Made by a program: the position numbers and the translations under genes. The notes under the pieces are model-generated. The model saw only the letters and a list, made by a program, of their open reading frames with translations. It searched no databases and was not told the DNA's origin. From the NCBI GenBank assembly GCA_007644065.1, contig VJWN01000023.1, positions 135,434 through 199,433 of the forward strand: a stretch of 64,000 bases of DNA, written 5' to 3'. How positions within the stretch are numbered: position 1 is the stretch's first letter; each line of letters begins with the position of its first letter. Origin of the DNA: Margaritispora aquatica. Lineage: Eukaryota > Ascomycota > Leotiomycetes > Helotiales > Discinellaceae. This document shows, one piece after another, positions 44,772 to 57,304 of the stretch.

Positions 44772-47700
44772 TGCAGCACAGGCGTGAATCATAACCAATC
44801 AGCATTTCGAAGCGAGTCATTACACTGGACCGTTTCTGTCGGCTGAGTAGCCACTTCGTTTCACGTACGAGTAACTACTGTCGCGCTACATCATCGTCAC
44901 CTCCTGGTACAACATCAAAAGCAACAAGTCATTTTGTCTTCCCTTTCTTGTGGGAATTTTTCAGTACACGATGACATTTCCACGGCGTTTCATCCACTAT
45001 TTTCCTCTCGGGGTGGCGTTATTCAACAAATTTGCACTGAGTTTTGTGTGAGTCTTGTAATAGGGTTACCTCACTGTTGTTGTCCTCTGGGAACAGGTCG
45101 ACAAGTTACACTCCTTTTCTACTAACGATTGACGCATGAACATATTATACGATTTCCTTTCTTTGCGCAGTATTTGCTGTTATTTTTACTCTGTTCTCCC
45201 GTTTTGCTCTTGCGTACTCTTGAGTTTTAGTCTGTTGTTGCCGTTTTGGGGTTTGAGAGGACAAGAAGGACATATCATTCTGGTCTAGCGACTGTTGTTG
45301 TTGTTGGTCGATGATATCAAATTGTGTAGCGGTGTGACGAGCGGAGCGCTGTTCGCTCCTGTGTGTGCTTTTCCTTGATATGGGTGGTGGCCTTTATTGG
45401 CAGGTTTTGGCTGCTGGTTTGGCTGGCCGGGTCGGATTGGGTCGGGAGGCTGGTGAATGGATATTGCTGGCTTTGATCTTGGGTGGTGGGTGTCAGGTTA
45501 GGGCTAGGGTTTAGGATGGTGGGTGGTGGGGGAAATCAATATAGACAATAACAACAACAACTGATATGGAGGAGGAATCCACAAAAAAATGCTACATGCT
45601 ATTAGGTTATCAGGATGGTCGGTCGGTGGGATAGATGGGTTGGGAATGGGAGCAGGAGGGAGGAGGTATATTTCCTTGCTGGAGCGTGTTTTTATATCCG
45701 GGAGTAAGTAATTGAGGAGGAGGAGTATACCACTCACTCACTCACTCTGATCAATCGATCAATCGACCAAATAAACAATGAACAAAATAACATTTCAACA
45801 TGCGCTTCGCGATTGTTTTTATCATCGTTGATATCAAAGTTTGTGTTGTGTGTGTTGTGGTGTGTGTACTGTGTGCTCGTACAAACAACTGCCGAAAATC
45901 TCCCGGCTATCAGAGAGGAGAATTTACCCCTCATTCTCGCTCGCTCGCTCTCTCTCTCTCTCTATCTCTTGCGTACATACGTGCATGCATAGCAGACCCT
46001 TTTTCGCGTTCGTTCAAGCTGCATGGTATCCGATCCAATTGGTCTGAAGATCCCAAGAAGGCCGGGTGTTGGATTGTTAGGGTGGCGAGAATGATCATGC
46101 GCAGCGTCGCATTGGTGGTTTTTGCGATTTTGTGTTCGTGTCGTGATGTTGATTGTTGTGATGTATGTCGTGTGCGTGATTTTGTTTGTTTACCCCTCCC
46201 GTCTTGGGGCGGGGGATGCGGCCGCTGTGAAGTGGAGGTGGTGGTGTGGTTGTGCTTTTTTTATCGTGGTGGAGTCGAGGTGTGGCTGGGCTGGGCTGGG
46301 GTTGACATACGGTGGCGGTATACAGTAGTACAGGAGTGTGTGCATAATCTTGCTTGGGTTGAAGGTGAGAGTTGTGCAAGTGGATAGGTACCTCCCTAGT
46401 GGACACAGACCAGCTCCCCCAGCGGGCGGGAGTCTGGGCGGAGAGTGGACTTGATGGGTTTGATGGGCTTGGCGTAGATAAGTGGATACGTGGATAAGTG
46501 AGTGGATTGATGTTTGATAGGTGGCAGGAGTGGGGAACTTTGGTATAAGAGTGGGATTGGGATTGGGGAGATGGGATAATCCGCAACCATGGAACCGGAC
46601 ACATAGAAGTCAGATGGATATCATATCACTTGATATGTTTCTGATTCTATATGTAATTCCATCTATACATGGATCAGCAAGGCACACGAATTACAAGTAA
46701 CAACCCAGGAACATCATGAGTTCTGGACCACAAAATCTGGCCCGAGACTGGGAGACTATCGGCTATTGCATCCAGGTAGGACGGCTATTGAAACCTAGTG
46801 ACTTGAGCTGCTGATGAGGAATATGGGGTCACTCCGTACCTACTAAGTAATAAGGTTTGCATATCTGGGGAAGAGTGACAATGCTAGTTTACTCTCATAG
46901 GTCTGCCTCTGTAGAGAAAAGTAAGGTACTGACTCTTGTCTCCTGTCAGCGGGTCGAGCCTCAGAGCATGAGACGAGACAGCACCGGGCTGGAACGGCAT
47001 ATGGCTGGGGTGGGAAGGCAAGGTCGGGGGAGATAGAGTAGATAGATGGGGTAAGTTTCGGCGGGTGAAATACTTGGGGAGTGTTTGAGATGTTGTGGGG
47101 AAAGAAGGTCGGCAAAGCGAAAAGTAAGTGAAAACTTACGTGTTGGTTAAATCGCCGTTTGCGGTTCTTCTTTCGTTTTGTTTTGCTGTTGGGTAAGCGA
47201 GGTTGATTGAGGACTGACGACAGGAGTATATTTTTGCTTATAACTTGGTTCTAGTTATATGAACTAGACGGGCAAATATAGGAAATATGCAAATATAAGT
47301 ATTTTTGTACTGCAAGTTCACCTAGATAACTTCTCTTGGTGCTCATTTCATCAGGTCCAAAAGACTTGTAGTCATGTGACAAGTGGCAATATCCCGTCGC
47401 TTCACTGCGCGTCCGGATAAAATCTCCTTTTCCGCCCACCACCACCAACACCTAGATTTCCAACCGCCAGACCAACGAAAAGTCAAGCAATAACAAGCAC
47501 GGCAGAACAACGCTGATATGCACGTTCAAGCACTCACACCCGTCTTATGTTTCAACCCCAGACTGAGGACTCCCAAAAATGCGGGGTATTTCCGACAGTT
47601 GCCGACGTTGTGCATGGCATACATACCGCTGCTTTACAAACATCACTCCCTCTGATATCCACCCCCTCTCACTCACACTCCACATCTTTCTGCACTCTGC

Positions 47701-48321
47701 TTATCAGCTTCCTATCCCAGCAATGTCAAGCTGCGATCAAGTGATCTCCTCGCTCTCTTCGCGCTCTCGCCGCTTTCTCGGGCAAACTCGTGGTCTCTAA
47801 ACTCTGTCGAGATTAGATCCGAGGTCTAGTGTCCCGAGCGGGTCCAAGGAACGCACCAAAAAGAGAAAAATCTCACGAGAAGGGGGCTGCAAAGGACTGT
47901 TTTGCGTAGACGCTTCACGCATGCATGCACGCACGACTGACTGACTGAACTGACTGGGGATTGTGAGAACCTTACCGCCGGTAGTAGAGTAACATTGCTG
48001 TTCAAGTGGGTAAGTATAAGGAGGCCTCGTCTTTCCCCATTCCCCCGCCATCTGTGTGTGTTTGTCTCTGTTTCCCCAGAGTTGGTTGACCCCAGATTCA
48101 AAAGTGTTTGTAGAAGAGACGAGCACGTTATTCAAACTTACTTCACGTCTATCCTAAGAGTTGACGTATCCTGGACTTGCTATTGTCTCACTGTTCGTGG
48201 TAGGACAATATAGCACAGCCTTCACTCGACATATCTTGAGAGGACTTGCTCGAGTACCCTCCATCAACTTCACCCCCACCTTCGACATCGACTTCACTGG
48301 CCTAGGCCTCAACTCGCCATC
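44772..48321. other. 3.5-kb intergenic region with simple repeats
   Basis: No gene is supported. GT-rich and GGT-rich sequence on the plus strand produces several shadow open frames (for example 45800-46387 and its reverse), but these lack domain character. A CT microsatellite lies at 45936-45963. The last few hundred bases are the promoter and CA-rich leader of the MFS gene. Confidence 0.5.
45936..45963 (+). repeat. CTCG/CT microsatellite
   Basis: About three CTCG-type units run into nine or so CT units. Simple sequence in an intergenic region. Confidence 0.85.
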
Positions 48322-50278
48322 ATGGAGTCCAAATCCGACGATATCACTACCAACACGACGCCGGGACCTCTGCATTTCCCGGTTAAGGATGACTTGGCTC
48401 ATACGAAGAGTATGAATGAAGTCATTCACAATGCAAAGAATGCGACTGAGAAAGAGCACAATATGACCCTGCTTCAGGGCATCAGACTCTATCCCAAGGC
48501 TGTGGCGTGGAGTGTGTTGATCAGTACTTGTATTTGTATGGAGGGATATGATGTGTGCTTGTTGAGCAATTTCTGTGAGTTCCTCCACTGGTGGTGGTGG
48601 TGGTGGTGATGGGATTAATGATTGATAGTGGGGTTGGGTTGGATGTGTTATGTGGTGAAGATGAGCTTAGAACTAACGTACACTCCCCAGATGCCTTTCC
48701 TCAATTCAACAAGAAATACGGAGAGATGCTCTCAGATGGAACATATCAAGTTCCTGCACGCTGGCAAGCTGGTTTGAGCAATGTACGTATTGTCCAATTT
48801 TTTTCTGATAGACCTCGGCTGATCGAAATAGGGTGCAAATGTCGGTGAAATCATCGGTCTATTCATTAACGGCTATGTTTCCGAACGTTTCGGATATCGT
48901 TACACGGTTATGACCTGTCTTACGCTCATTATTGCATTCACGGCTATTTTCTTCACGGCTCAAAATGTCATTGAACTTCAGGTGGCCGAGATTCTCTGTG
49001 AGTATTTCTTGGCGTTGATGCATTGGGCTTGGCACTAATTTTCAAAGGTGGTATTCCATGGGGTGTCTTCCAAACTCTTACAATTACATACGCGTCCGAA
49101 GTCTGCCCTGTAGCCCTTCGTGGTTATCTGACTACTTATGTCAATTTCTGCTGGGGACTTGGTCAGGTGATTGGTATTGGAGTTATCAAGTCTATGCTTC
49201 CAAGAACCGACGAATGGGCATACAGAGTAAGATCAAATACCGGACATTCTAACTTCACTAACATTTTTAGATCCCTTATGCACTTCAATGGATGTGGCCC
49301 GTTCCACTCTTGATCGGTGTTCTCCTGGCTCCTGAATCGCCCTGGTGGCTTGTCCGTAAAGGTCGAACAGAGGACGCCAAGAAAGCTCTCCTTCGTCTCA
49401 CCTCATTGAACAAGGAAACTGATTTTGATGCCGACGAAACAATCTCAATGATGGTACACACCACTGCTCTCGAGGAGAAGATTACCAAGGGAGCCTCCTA
49501 CCTGGACTGCTTCAAAGGCACCGATCGCCGTCGAACAGAGATCGTTTGCATGGTATGGGCCATTCAAAATCTCTCCGGAAACTCCTTCTCAGGTTACTCA
49601 ACCTATTTCCTCGAGCAAGCAGGTCTCGAGCCCTCTAAAGCATACGATTTTGCTCTAGGTCAATATGGTATCAACATGGGTGGTGTCTTCGGCGCCTGGT
49701 TCCTCATGTCACTCGGCATTGGACGACGTACGCTCTACCTTGGTGGTCTCTGCGGTCTCTGCACCATGCTTTTCATCTTAGGCTTCCTGGGACTTGTTCC
49801 AGAAGCGCATAATAAGGAAGCTTCACTCGCCACCGGATCCATCATGCTTGTTTGGGCGCTGTTCTACCAGCTCTCCGTCGGCACGGTGTGTTACTCACTC
49901 GTGGCCGAGCTGTCGACTCGTCGGCTACAGATCAAGACCGTCGTGCTGGGTCGCAACTTATACAACATTGTCGGCATTATCTGCGCTGTACTGACACCGT
50001 ACATGCTTAACCCTGGTGCCTGGGATTGGGGCAACTATGCTGGCTTTTTCTGGGGCGCCATCTGCTTCTGCTGCATCATCTACGTCTATTTCCGCCTCCC
50101 CGAGCCTCAGGGACGCAGTTTCGCAGAGCTGGATTTGTTGTTTGAGAGGGGTGTTAGTGCACGCAAGTTCGCGACGACGCAAGTTGATGTCTTTGGGGAG
50201 GAGGTTAGTGTTGATGAGGGTGTGGTGGGACGGTACGAGGAGAAGCTGGATGTGAGTTTTGGGCATGTGGAGCACTGA
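48322..50278 (+). CDS. MFS maltose/alpha-glucoside permease-like transporter
   Basis: Five exons (48322-48574, 48691-48782, 48832-48997, 49048-49226, 49271-50278) give 565 residues, all junctions in frame; introns are 116, 49, 50 and 44 bp. Twelve hydrophobic segments are expected. Marks include YGEMLSDGTYQVPARWQAGL, LFINGYVSERFGYRYTVM (the loop after TM2), CGIPWGVFQTLTITYASEVC, APESPWWLVRKGRTEDAKKA, YLDCFKGTDRRRTEIVCMVW, VGTVCYSLVAELSTRRLQIK and LPEPQGRSFAELDLLFERGV. These match fungal maltose/alpha-glucoside:H+ symporters of the plasma membrane. It is a paralogue of 15728-17671, with different intron positions: here an intron splits the Cys codon of CGIPW, in the other gene an intron splits the Trp codon of the same motif. 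Intron 1 contains a (TGG)6 run. It is followed on the same strand by another MFS gene. Confidence 0.9.
48589..48606 (+). repeat. (TGG)6 microsatellite inside intron 1 of the MFS gene
   Basis: Six TGG triplets begin 14 bp after the splice donor at 48575. Length change here would alter intron size, not protein. Confidence 0.9.
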
Positions 50279-51422
50279 TTCTTGGTATTGGTGTTAGTGG
50301 TGAGTATGTGTGTGTGCTGATTCGGGTATGTGTAGGGTGAGGGAACGGAACCTAAGAGTGTGATTTGATCGGAGGAGGAGAGTTATGGTAATGATAGAGA
50401 TGGGGATGCAAGGTACAAAGAGTGTCGAGCCGAGAGGAGAGGTGGAAATGGAGGTTGAGAACGCAAGTGGATGATTTAATAGGGCAAGAGGTCATATGCT
50501 GAAATGACGAGCTTTCTTGGAGATGCTTCAGTAAAGCCAAGCCGTCAGTTTGCTGTCGGGAAGCAAGGATACAATTGAGTAGTCACTCAGGTATCTTGTC
50601 ATCTCATGAACATTGGAGTGCCAACGAAGCAGGTAGTACTCGAGATAAGGGCAGGATGCATAGGGAATGGATGGATGCCGGTTTCAGTTCGTGGTTGTGT
50701 AAATACGATAATATAATCATCAGCTTCCAAACCATTTTCTTCGATCTGATCGAAAGAAAGACTCAAAGTGATTGGGTTTTATACTTATTATTATTTGCTT
50801 TTGATTCTCTGAAATTGAAGCTAGATCAGGTAGTTATCGCCAGCCTCGGTTATTTCTAGGCAATAAGGTGAGTGCTTTTCTCCTAGCTTCGTGTAACATT
50901 CGTGCATCTGCATCTCCATCTGACCTTCACCTTCAGAAACACAACATCAAGCACAACGCTTCCTCATAATCGCATCCTTATATATCTTTTTTATTATTTT
51001 TAATTAATACACTCACGCACTTACAAATAGTCATCTCAACTTCAACTCGACACATTCTCACATGCACCTACCATCCACCTACTCCATACTTTTGCCCCTC
51101 AATGCCCCAAAAGTGGTGATGTCAAAGGTCCACAAAGTAAGGCTGTTAGTGTCAAACCGGCTGCGGGTAGATAACTCACTATCGACGTAACACAAAGCAT
51201 TCACCTATGATCTTCGCTACTCTCCAGTTCGCCAAGGACCTAGAATGTCAGGCTAGGAGCGTAGCGGTATCTTGGTGTGGTTGATGCCGGCGCGGGCACC
51301 TTTTTAAATCTTTCGTACGACGACATCGATCGAATTCCAGGTTAACCGACATACCTACTTACCTGCTTGACAGCACCTTCTGACTACTTGTACTGCTCAA
51401 CATCCGGCTCATTTGTTTATCT
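50279..51422. other. Intergenic between two MFS genes
   Basis: About 1.1 kb. It holds the 3' flank of the first MFS gene and the promoter of the next, with CA-rich and CT-rich leader-like sequence near 50880-51060. No gene is recognised. Confidence 0.5.
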
Positions 51423-53730
51423 ATGAATCAACTGTCGCTGGTATCTTTTATCCTTGAACGTTTTTCACCTTCGTATTGGCGATCTCCTCACGAATATACG
51501 GCTGTCCAAAGTCCTGATGATCCAGATCACGACCCTGCTCATCAGTTTGAGTTGAACCATATGGTTTTCCGTTTGCCTTCCCAGTCACACTCTACCGACA
51601 ATACCACAGCCATGAGTGGCTCGAGATCCCAAGACCCTCGCCCGTCATCATCATCCTCCCAGGGCCCAATAGAGAAAAGTACCAAGTCGAAGTCCTTGTC
51701 CTCGCCCCTCCTCCTATCCCTTCCTCTCCTCTGACCTCCTGACCTCCTCCAATACTTTCTCCGAGCTAACACAACCCAGGCACCTCATCCTCCGAAATTT
51801 CCATCCCAAACACAGCTAACACAAACCCTGAACCTGGCAGCTCTACTGAACGTCTCCAAGATGCGCCCGAGTTCAAGGTCCTCTCGCTATACGAGCAGAA
51901 GTCCCTACTAGTGAACGCCGAGTTCGACGCCATGGGCATGGGGAGGTATCAGTGGTATATCTGGGGCTTATGCGGACTGGGATATTTCCTCGATTTGTTG
52001 TGGGCCATGGCGTATGGGCTTATTGCGTCGCCGTTGCAGCAGGAGTTGGGGTTTAGTAGTGAGTCTGCTTGGTTCCCTTCCTTTATGTTTGTGGATGGAA
52101 CGACACTGATGGGAGGAGGAGGATTCAGGTTTGTATTGCCCTTGAAGCTCGTGGGAGAAAAGGGTGTTGCTTTTGGATTTTGACTGATGATTGGAACTTG
52201 TAGGTAGAGAGCTGGGTGATATCTTTATAGCTTTTAATTCGGGATTGTGTGCTGGGGCCTTTGTATGGGGTGTGCTGGTTGATATCGTTGGTGAGTGACA
52301 CCTCTTCCAATCTACACAATTAGCGATGACACTGAACAAGTACATAGGTCGTCGATGGGCGTTCAATGGGACGGTGTTTCTCACCAGCGCATTTGGGATA
52401 TGTCTCGGTGCTCCAAGCACATATACTGGAATTCTCATCCTCACTGCACTCAACGGCTTCGGAATTGGCGGAAATATTCCCATCGACACAACCATTTGCT
52501 TAGAGTTTCTCCCACAGGTATCTCTCTTCTACCTCCACCAAAAAAAAAAAAAAACACAGCCCTGATACTTTCTATAGAACAAGCGCTTCCTCCTCGCGCT
52601 CCTCTCGATCTTCCAACCTCTCGGCGTCGTGGTCTGTTGCGGCATCGCGTACGGCTTCATCCCAACATACTCCTGCGCGGCAGACCTACCATCATGCCTT
52701 TCACCCAGCCTCGAAACAGGAACCGCATGCTGCAGCAAAGCCGACAACTGGGGCTGGCGATACCTCATGTTCACGCTAGGCGGAATATCTCTCTTCGTCT
52801 TCATCATGCGCTTCGTAGTCTTCTCCTTCCAAGAAAGTCCCAAATTCCTCATCGCCAAGGGCAGAGACGAAGACGCCATCGAGGTCCTACTGCACGTGTC
52901 GAGGTTTAATGGCCATGAGTGTCGCTTGGGTCTCGACGATTTCAGGGCCCTGGATGAAGATGCTAGACGCGAGGATCGCAAGGGCGATGTCGAGATCGTG
53001 TCGAAAGATTTGGGGTGGCGGGAGAAGATCAAGTGCGAATTAGCACGCATGAGGGTGCTATTCTCGACGAGGACTCTGGCGCGTCTTACGATTTTCGTGT
53101 GGATTATCTATGCGTTCGATTACTGGGCTTTCTCCATCGCTGGTGCGTCTCTCTTCCCGTTCCCTCCCCTCTCCTTCCCTATCTTGAAATCTCGCTAACG
53201 CCCCCTTCCCCAACACAGGCGCATTCCTCCCCATCATCCTCCTCCGCAAAAATGCGGCCATCCACGTCTCCCTCTCACAAACCTACCTCTCCTACATAAT
53301 CATATACCTACCCGGCCTCCTCGGGGTGCTCCTCTCCACGCTCCTGATCCCCATCCCCCGCCTCGGGCGCAAGATAGCCCTCCTGCTGTCCTCGGCCCTC
53401 ATGGGCGTCTCCCTCATGCTCCTCACGACCGTGAACACGTACGCGCGCAACGTCGGCCAGGCGGCAATGGTGTATTTCTTCCAGAGCATGTTCAACGCCG
53501 TCTTGTACGGCTGGACGCCCGAGGCGTTCCCCGCGAGCGTGAGGGGCACCGCGAGTGGGGTGGCTAGTTTTTGGGGTCGCGTCGCTAGTATTGTTGCACC
53601 GATTGTGGGGGCGAGGCTGTTGGAGGGGAGCTTGGATGCGCCGCTTTGGGCGGCGGGCGCGGGCGCGTTCGTGTGTATGTTTGCTGTGCTGGGCGTGCCG
53701 GGGGGCAGTTTGATGGGTGTTGGGCTTTGA
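51423..53730 (+). CDS. MFS transporter, SV2/SVOP-like
   Basis: Six exons (51423-51678, 51780-52058, 52204-52290, 52348-52517, 52578-53142, 53219-53730) give 622 residues in one frame; introns are 101, 145, 57, 60 and 76 bp. The Ser/Pro-rich N-terminal tail (about 115 residues) precedes YQWYIWGLCGLGYFLDLLWA. Further marks are DIFIAFNSGLCAGAFVWGVL, VDIVGRRWAFNGTVF (loop 2-3), LNGFGIGGNIPIDTTICLEF, NKRFLLALLSIFQPLG, FSFQESPKFLIAKGRDEDAI, and in the C-terminal half YGWTPEAFPASVRGTASGVA. These are SV2/SVOP-type MFS features. The transported substrate is unknown. Intron 4 holds a run of 14 A. The start and exon 1 are the least certain part: the first ATG in the frame was used, and an internal ATG at 51612 is possible. 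The second intron junction was chosen by frame. Confidence 0.82.
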
Positions 53731-54696
53731 TGGCGGGAGGGGGTTGGAATTGAAATTGAAATTTAAATTCGAGTTTGAGTTTGGGGGAAGCTGTGTGTAT
53801 GTGTGTGTGTGTGTGTGTTTGGGTGAAATATGATGTAATAAAATAGACTTAGTCCAGGCATCACAGCGTTAAGATATCGAAGTCCTTCTGGACGAGCGAT
53901 GGATGGAAGGGCTTGAGACATCAAGAGCGTTGACTTCTTGACACTCCACACTAGTACTTGTACTTGTTTAGACTATATACTTGACTCAATTGACTGCCTA
54001 TTTTCTCAATGTGTGAAAGAATACTACACACTCATGTTCCTGGAACTTGGATACTTGGGTATATTTGCCGAGAGGTGGTATTTGGCTTGGACATGGGGTG
54101 AGTTGACGTTGTCGAATAGGGTGTCTTGGAGGGAAAACACCTTAGGTATGATTGGGGGTTTGTAGACGTGTTGCTTTTGTTCACACATTGGGGAGAGAGT
54201 AAATTGCGCAAGATATAAGTTGACAATGGTACAGGTTGTCGTCTAAAGTAACCTAAAATGACTTTGTTGATCAAAAACCTTGGGGGCTATAGTGGATCAA
54301 GGGGAGCTATTTGAATGTGTTGCATTTTCTCACACATTGAGAATTTAGATAGATAGTCCTACCTTCTAGATAGTGAATTGCTGAGTTAATACTGAAATAG
54401 TGATGTATGAACTTGAAATTGTTGGCTCTCTAGGAAAAGAGCAAGTAGGGTAACTTCACTTTTTACTGTAGCACTTTCCTGATTCCACTTTAACTCATCT
54501 TTTAGACACGTACTTATCACTATATTGTGTCACTATTTAGCTTACAACACACTACAGGTATGTTCGAATTCACATTTGTATTTGTATTTTATTCATTGAC
54601 TGTCTACCTTAACGCCCCTTCCACGCCTAGACCCGTCAAAAGAACTGAACTCCCTCGCTATGCTGTGCTACGCTATGGTAAATTCAAGAAGCAGAT
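53731..54696. other. Intergenic between convergent MFS and 2EXR genes
   Basis: About 1 kb with no gene. It contains a GT microsatellite at 53792-53818 and AT-rich 3' flank sequence. A TGTGTGAA/TTGTTCACACATTG-like motif recurs near 54010, 54178 and 54330. Confidence 0.5.
53792..53818 (+). repeat. (GT)n microsatellite
   Basis: TGTGTGTA followed by nine GT units, just after the MFS stop codon. Confidence 0.9.
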
Positions 54697-57304
54697 TTAA
54701 TCTTCATCATCCTCCTCATCAATTGTCGCCTGGGCGGCAAAGGCAGGAGCAGCTGGCGCGGGAGCAGCAGCTGCAACAGGTGGTGGAGGAGGAGGAGGAA
54801 CTGGACCGAAAACTGGTGGCATAGGTGGTGGGGGACCGAAACCAGCAATCGCAAAGTTCATGACGACATTTGGAGGAGGAGCTGCGCCGGCGGGAGGCGC
54901 AGCAAGGCCAGGGACAACGGCGGGAAGCAGGGCGTTCATGAGGTTCTGCAGTGCCGCAGCAGGAATAGCTCCCATGCCACCCTGACCAAGAGCAGCGTTG
55001 GGGGCATTGCCAACAACAAGAGGAGCAACAGGTGCGATAGAAGCCCTGGGAGGAGCTTTTGGAACAATTATGAGGGGCTCCGCAACGCTCCAGTCAACCA
55101 TCTCATCACACCGGCTAAGCTCCAAGTCGAGCTTAATGCCATGGTGATCGTCCGGATCGCAAAGAAAAAGTGCCTTCCTAGCCTCTCGTATCTCGAGATA
55201 TTGGGCATCCATATCGTCCGCGACCGCCTTGAAGGTCTCGATCATTTGACCGAGTGGGGCGCCATCTTTCAATTGTGCGTCCAATTTCAACAGCAGTAGT
55301 TCCCGAGGGAGAAACTCATATGCGCGGTCGAATACATCCTTCTCAATGCGAAAGATGATTTCCAAGGAAGCCGGGATATCGCGGAGGAAGGCATCAGAGT
55401 ATTTTTCGGCGCTGAGAGTCAGACGGGCCCGGTCGAGATTGCAGTTCGAGTACGTACTGGCAATGATGTAAGGCATCGAAATAGGATCTAGCAGCCCTCC
55501 GTGTAGCTTCGACTCTTTGACAAATGCGTTGAAATCAGCAGCGGCCCGGACAACACGTTTGTATTGGGGCTCGAGGAACTCAAGAACGTCTCGTCGTGCT
55601 CTCTTGAGCTGGCGGAGTTTACCCGTCTCCCACGCATAGCTTGCAACCTCTAGGCCAAGCTCGACAGGGTGGCATCGAACGCCCTTGAAGGGGCTCGTTT
55701 GAGGTCGAAGATAGTGGTTGGGATTGCCAAAATCACGAAGATCTTCGGAAGTGATGATCTCAAGATCAGATGGGAGCGGAGCAATGTTAGGACCGCCTGA
55801 GCCACTCTGGAGATCTGATTTGGCCAAGATAACGCGTTGCACAATCTCCTCGTACCCTGGGGCCATTTCTTCCTTATATCTAGGATTTCTCTCGAATGCC
55901 TGCCCATATCGGACAAGGCTGTTGTACATTTCTTCGGGCGAAAAAACATCCATGCTGCCCTGGACCAACGGTTCAAGCTCAGCCTTAAGGAGAGCAAATC
56001 CTGATGGGAGTCTGTGCATGGGTGGAACCGGCGCACCAGGGCCAGGCGCGAAAGCAAAGCGCGGTGCTGTTTGAGGAATGTCAGTTTGTGTTTCAACAAT
56101 CCTTTGAGAGCAATTTGCGAGTGGATAATTCAAGTGGAAGAGTGCGAGGGAATTCTTGCAGATGCCAGTCAAACGTACCTTGTGGAAGTGGTAACTGAAC
56201 AGAATCAACCAGTGTTCCTGCAACAAGCTCAAAGTCGGCAATTCCACGGAGCTTTTTGAAGGGTCGCAGAACGGATCTCAGATTCGGAGATGGATAGGTT
56301 GGGAAGAATACGGGATTGTTTTGCTGTTCGTTTTTTAGGGCAACGACGACCTTCAAAGCTGTTATGAAGATGTTAGCAGTTGTGTTGGAAAGAAGTACAG
56401 AACTCTGTTTTCCATGTCTGTTGGTCGAGAAACGCAGAAAAGGTTGAGGGCTCGGCGGGATGTGGAGGATGAATTCGACTTACTCTTGGCTGGGTTTTTG
56501 ATCAAGACCTTGCAAAATTCGAAGATACCACGGCAAGGTGGAATACCCTGATCGTAACGCGAATCAGTACCGACAATGACTCGCCAACGTCTGATCTTTG
56601 GGAGGTGAGGGTGGGTTGCGAGATCTTTATAATGTGTCCCGTACGTAACCTGTTCAGCGCTGGGACCGTAAATAGGGTGACGTGGGTGGATCTGACGGTA
56701 TAAAGGCGAGAACGACTCTTGCGTGGATCTTTGAAAGTCCAGGATAAAGGTGTTCTCACGATACAAAACTTCAGAGGCCTCTTGTTCAATCTGCTTGCAT
56801 GTTCGCAAGAGTTGAATGGTAAGGCCATAGTTAGGCCTCCTAGGTGTGGCATGAGCACCACCAGTTGGTCGACCACTGCTTTGCATTGGAATCGAAGAGA
56901 TATGCGAGAGCACATCCTTGACTAGGAGCAAGCCATAGATCATCTTCCGGACCTCAATCGGGATGGACTCCAACAGGAAGCATTTCGAATATTCCGAAAT
57001 ATTTCCTGCAACCGCAATCTCCTCAGTGTGTGTACCATGTTGTGCGGATCTCGCAAGCCCCAGTTCGCACAAAACTTCTTCTTTAGCCCGGAGTGCCTCT
57101 GCGAGTGCACGTTGTAATGATCCGACGTCAGACGGTGGAGGTAAAGTGTGGCCGTGGTCGATCTGCACCTCGATCTCGTTTGAGCGAGTTCCACTGCGAA
57201 CGAAGAGTTAGAATCGTCCGTTAACATTTCGCAGAGCGAGATTGAGTAGCTTACACTCTGTTATCGGCCATGGCAATGTCTGCGACTTCCTCCGACTGTG
57301 CCAT
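54697..57304 (-). CDS. 2EXR/F-box-like domain protein with Pro/Ala-rich tail
   Basis: Four exons (57304-57255, 57193-56484, 56358-56179, 56066-54697) keep one frame over 769 residues; introns are 61, 125 and 112 bp. After MAQSEEVADIAMADNR there is a helical segment (SLQRALAEALRAKEEVLCEL), then the domain FLLESIPIEVRKMIYGLLLV, and LLRTCKQIEQEASEVLYREN with TFILDF. The family region has FSPEEMYNSLVRYGQAFERN, LKRARRDVLEFLEPQYKRVV, IETFKAVADDMDAQYLEIRE and DEMVDWSVAEPLI. The last 130 residues are low complexity: Ala/Pro/Gly-rich with PPPPMPP and PPPPPPP runs, ending in an acidic EEDDED. That tail is absent from the 25554-27281 paralogue. Function is unknown; the tail could be a protein-interaction region. 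It heads a minus-strand cluster of three copies. Confidence 0.8.

Noticed and set aside
45800..46604. Overlapping open frames on both strands in GT-rich DNA
   Set aside because: Composition is biased and low in complexity, there is no domain, and there are no supporting splice sites. Simple sequence explains the open frames.
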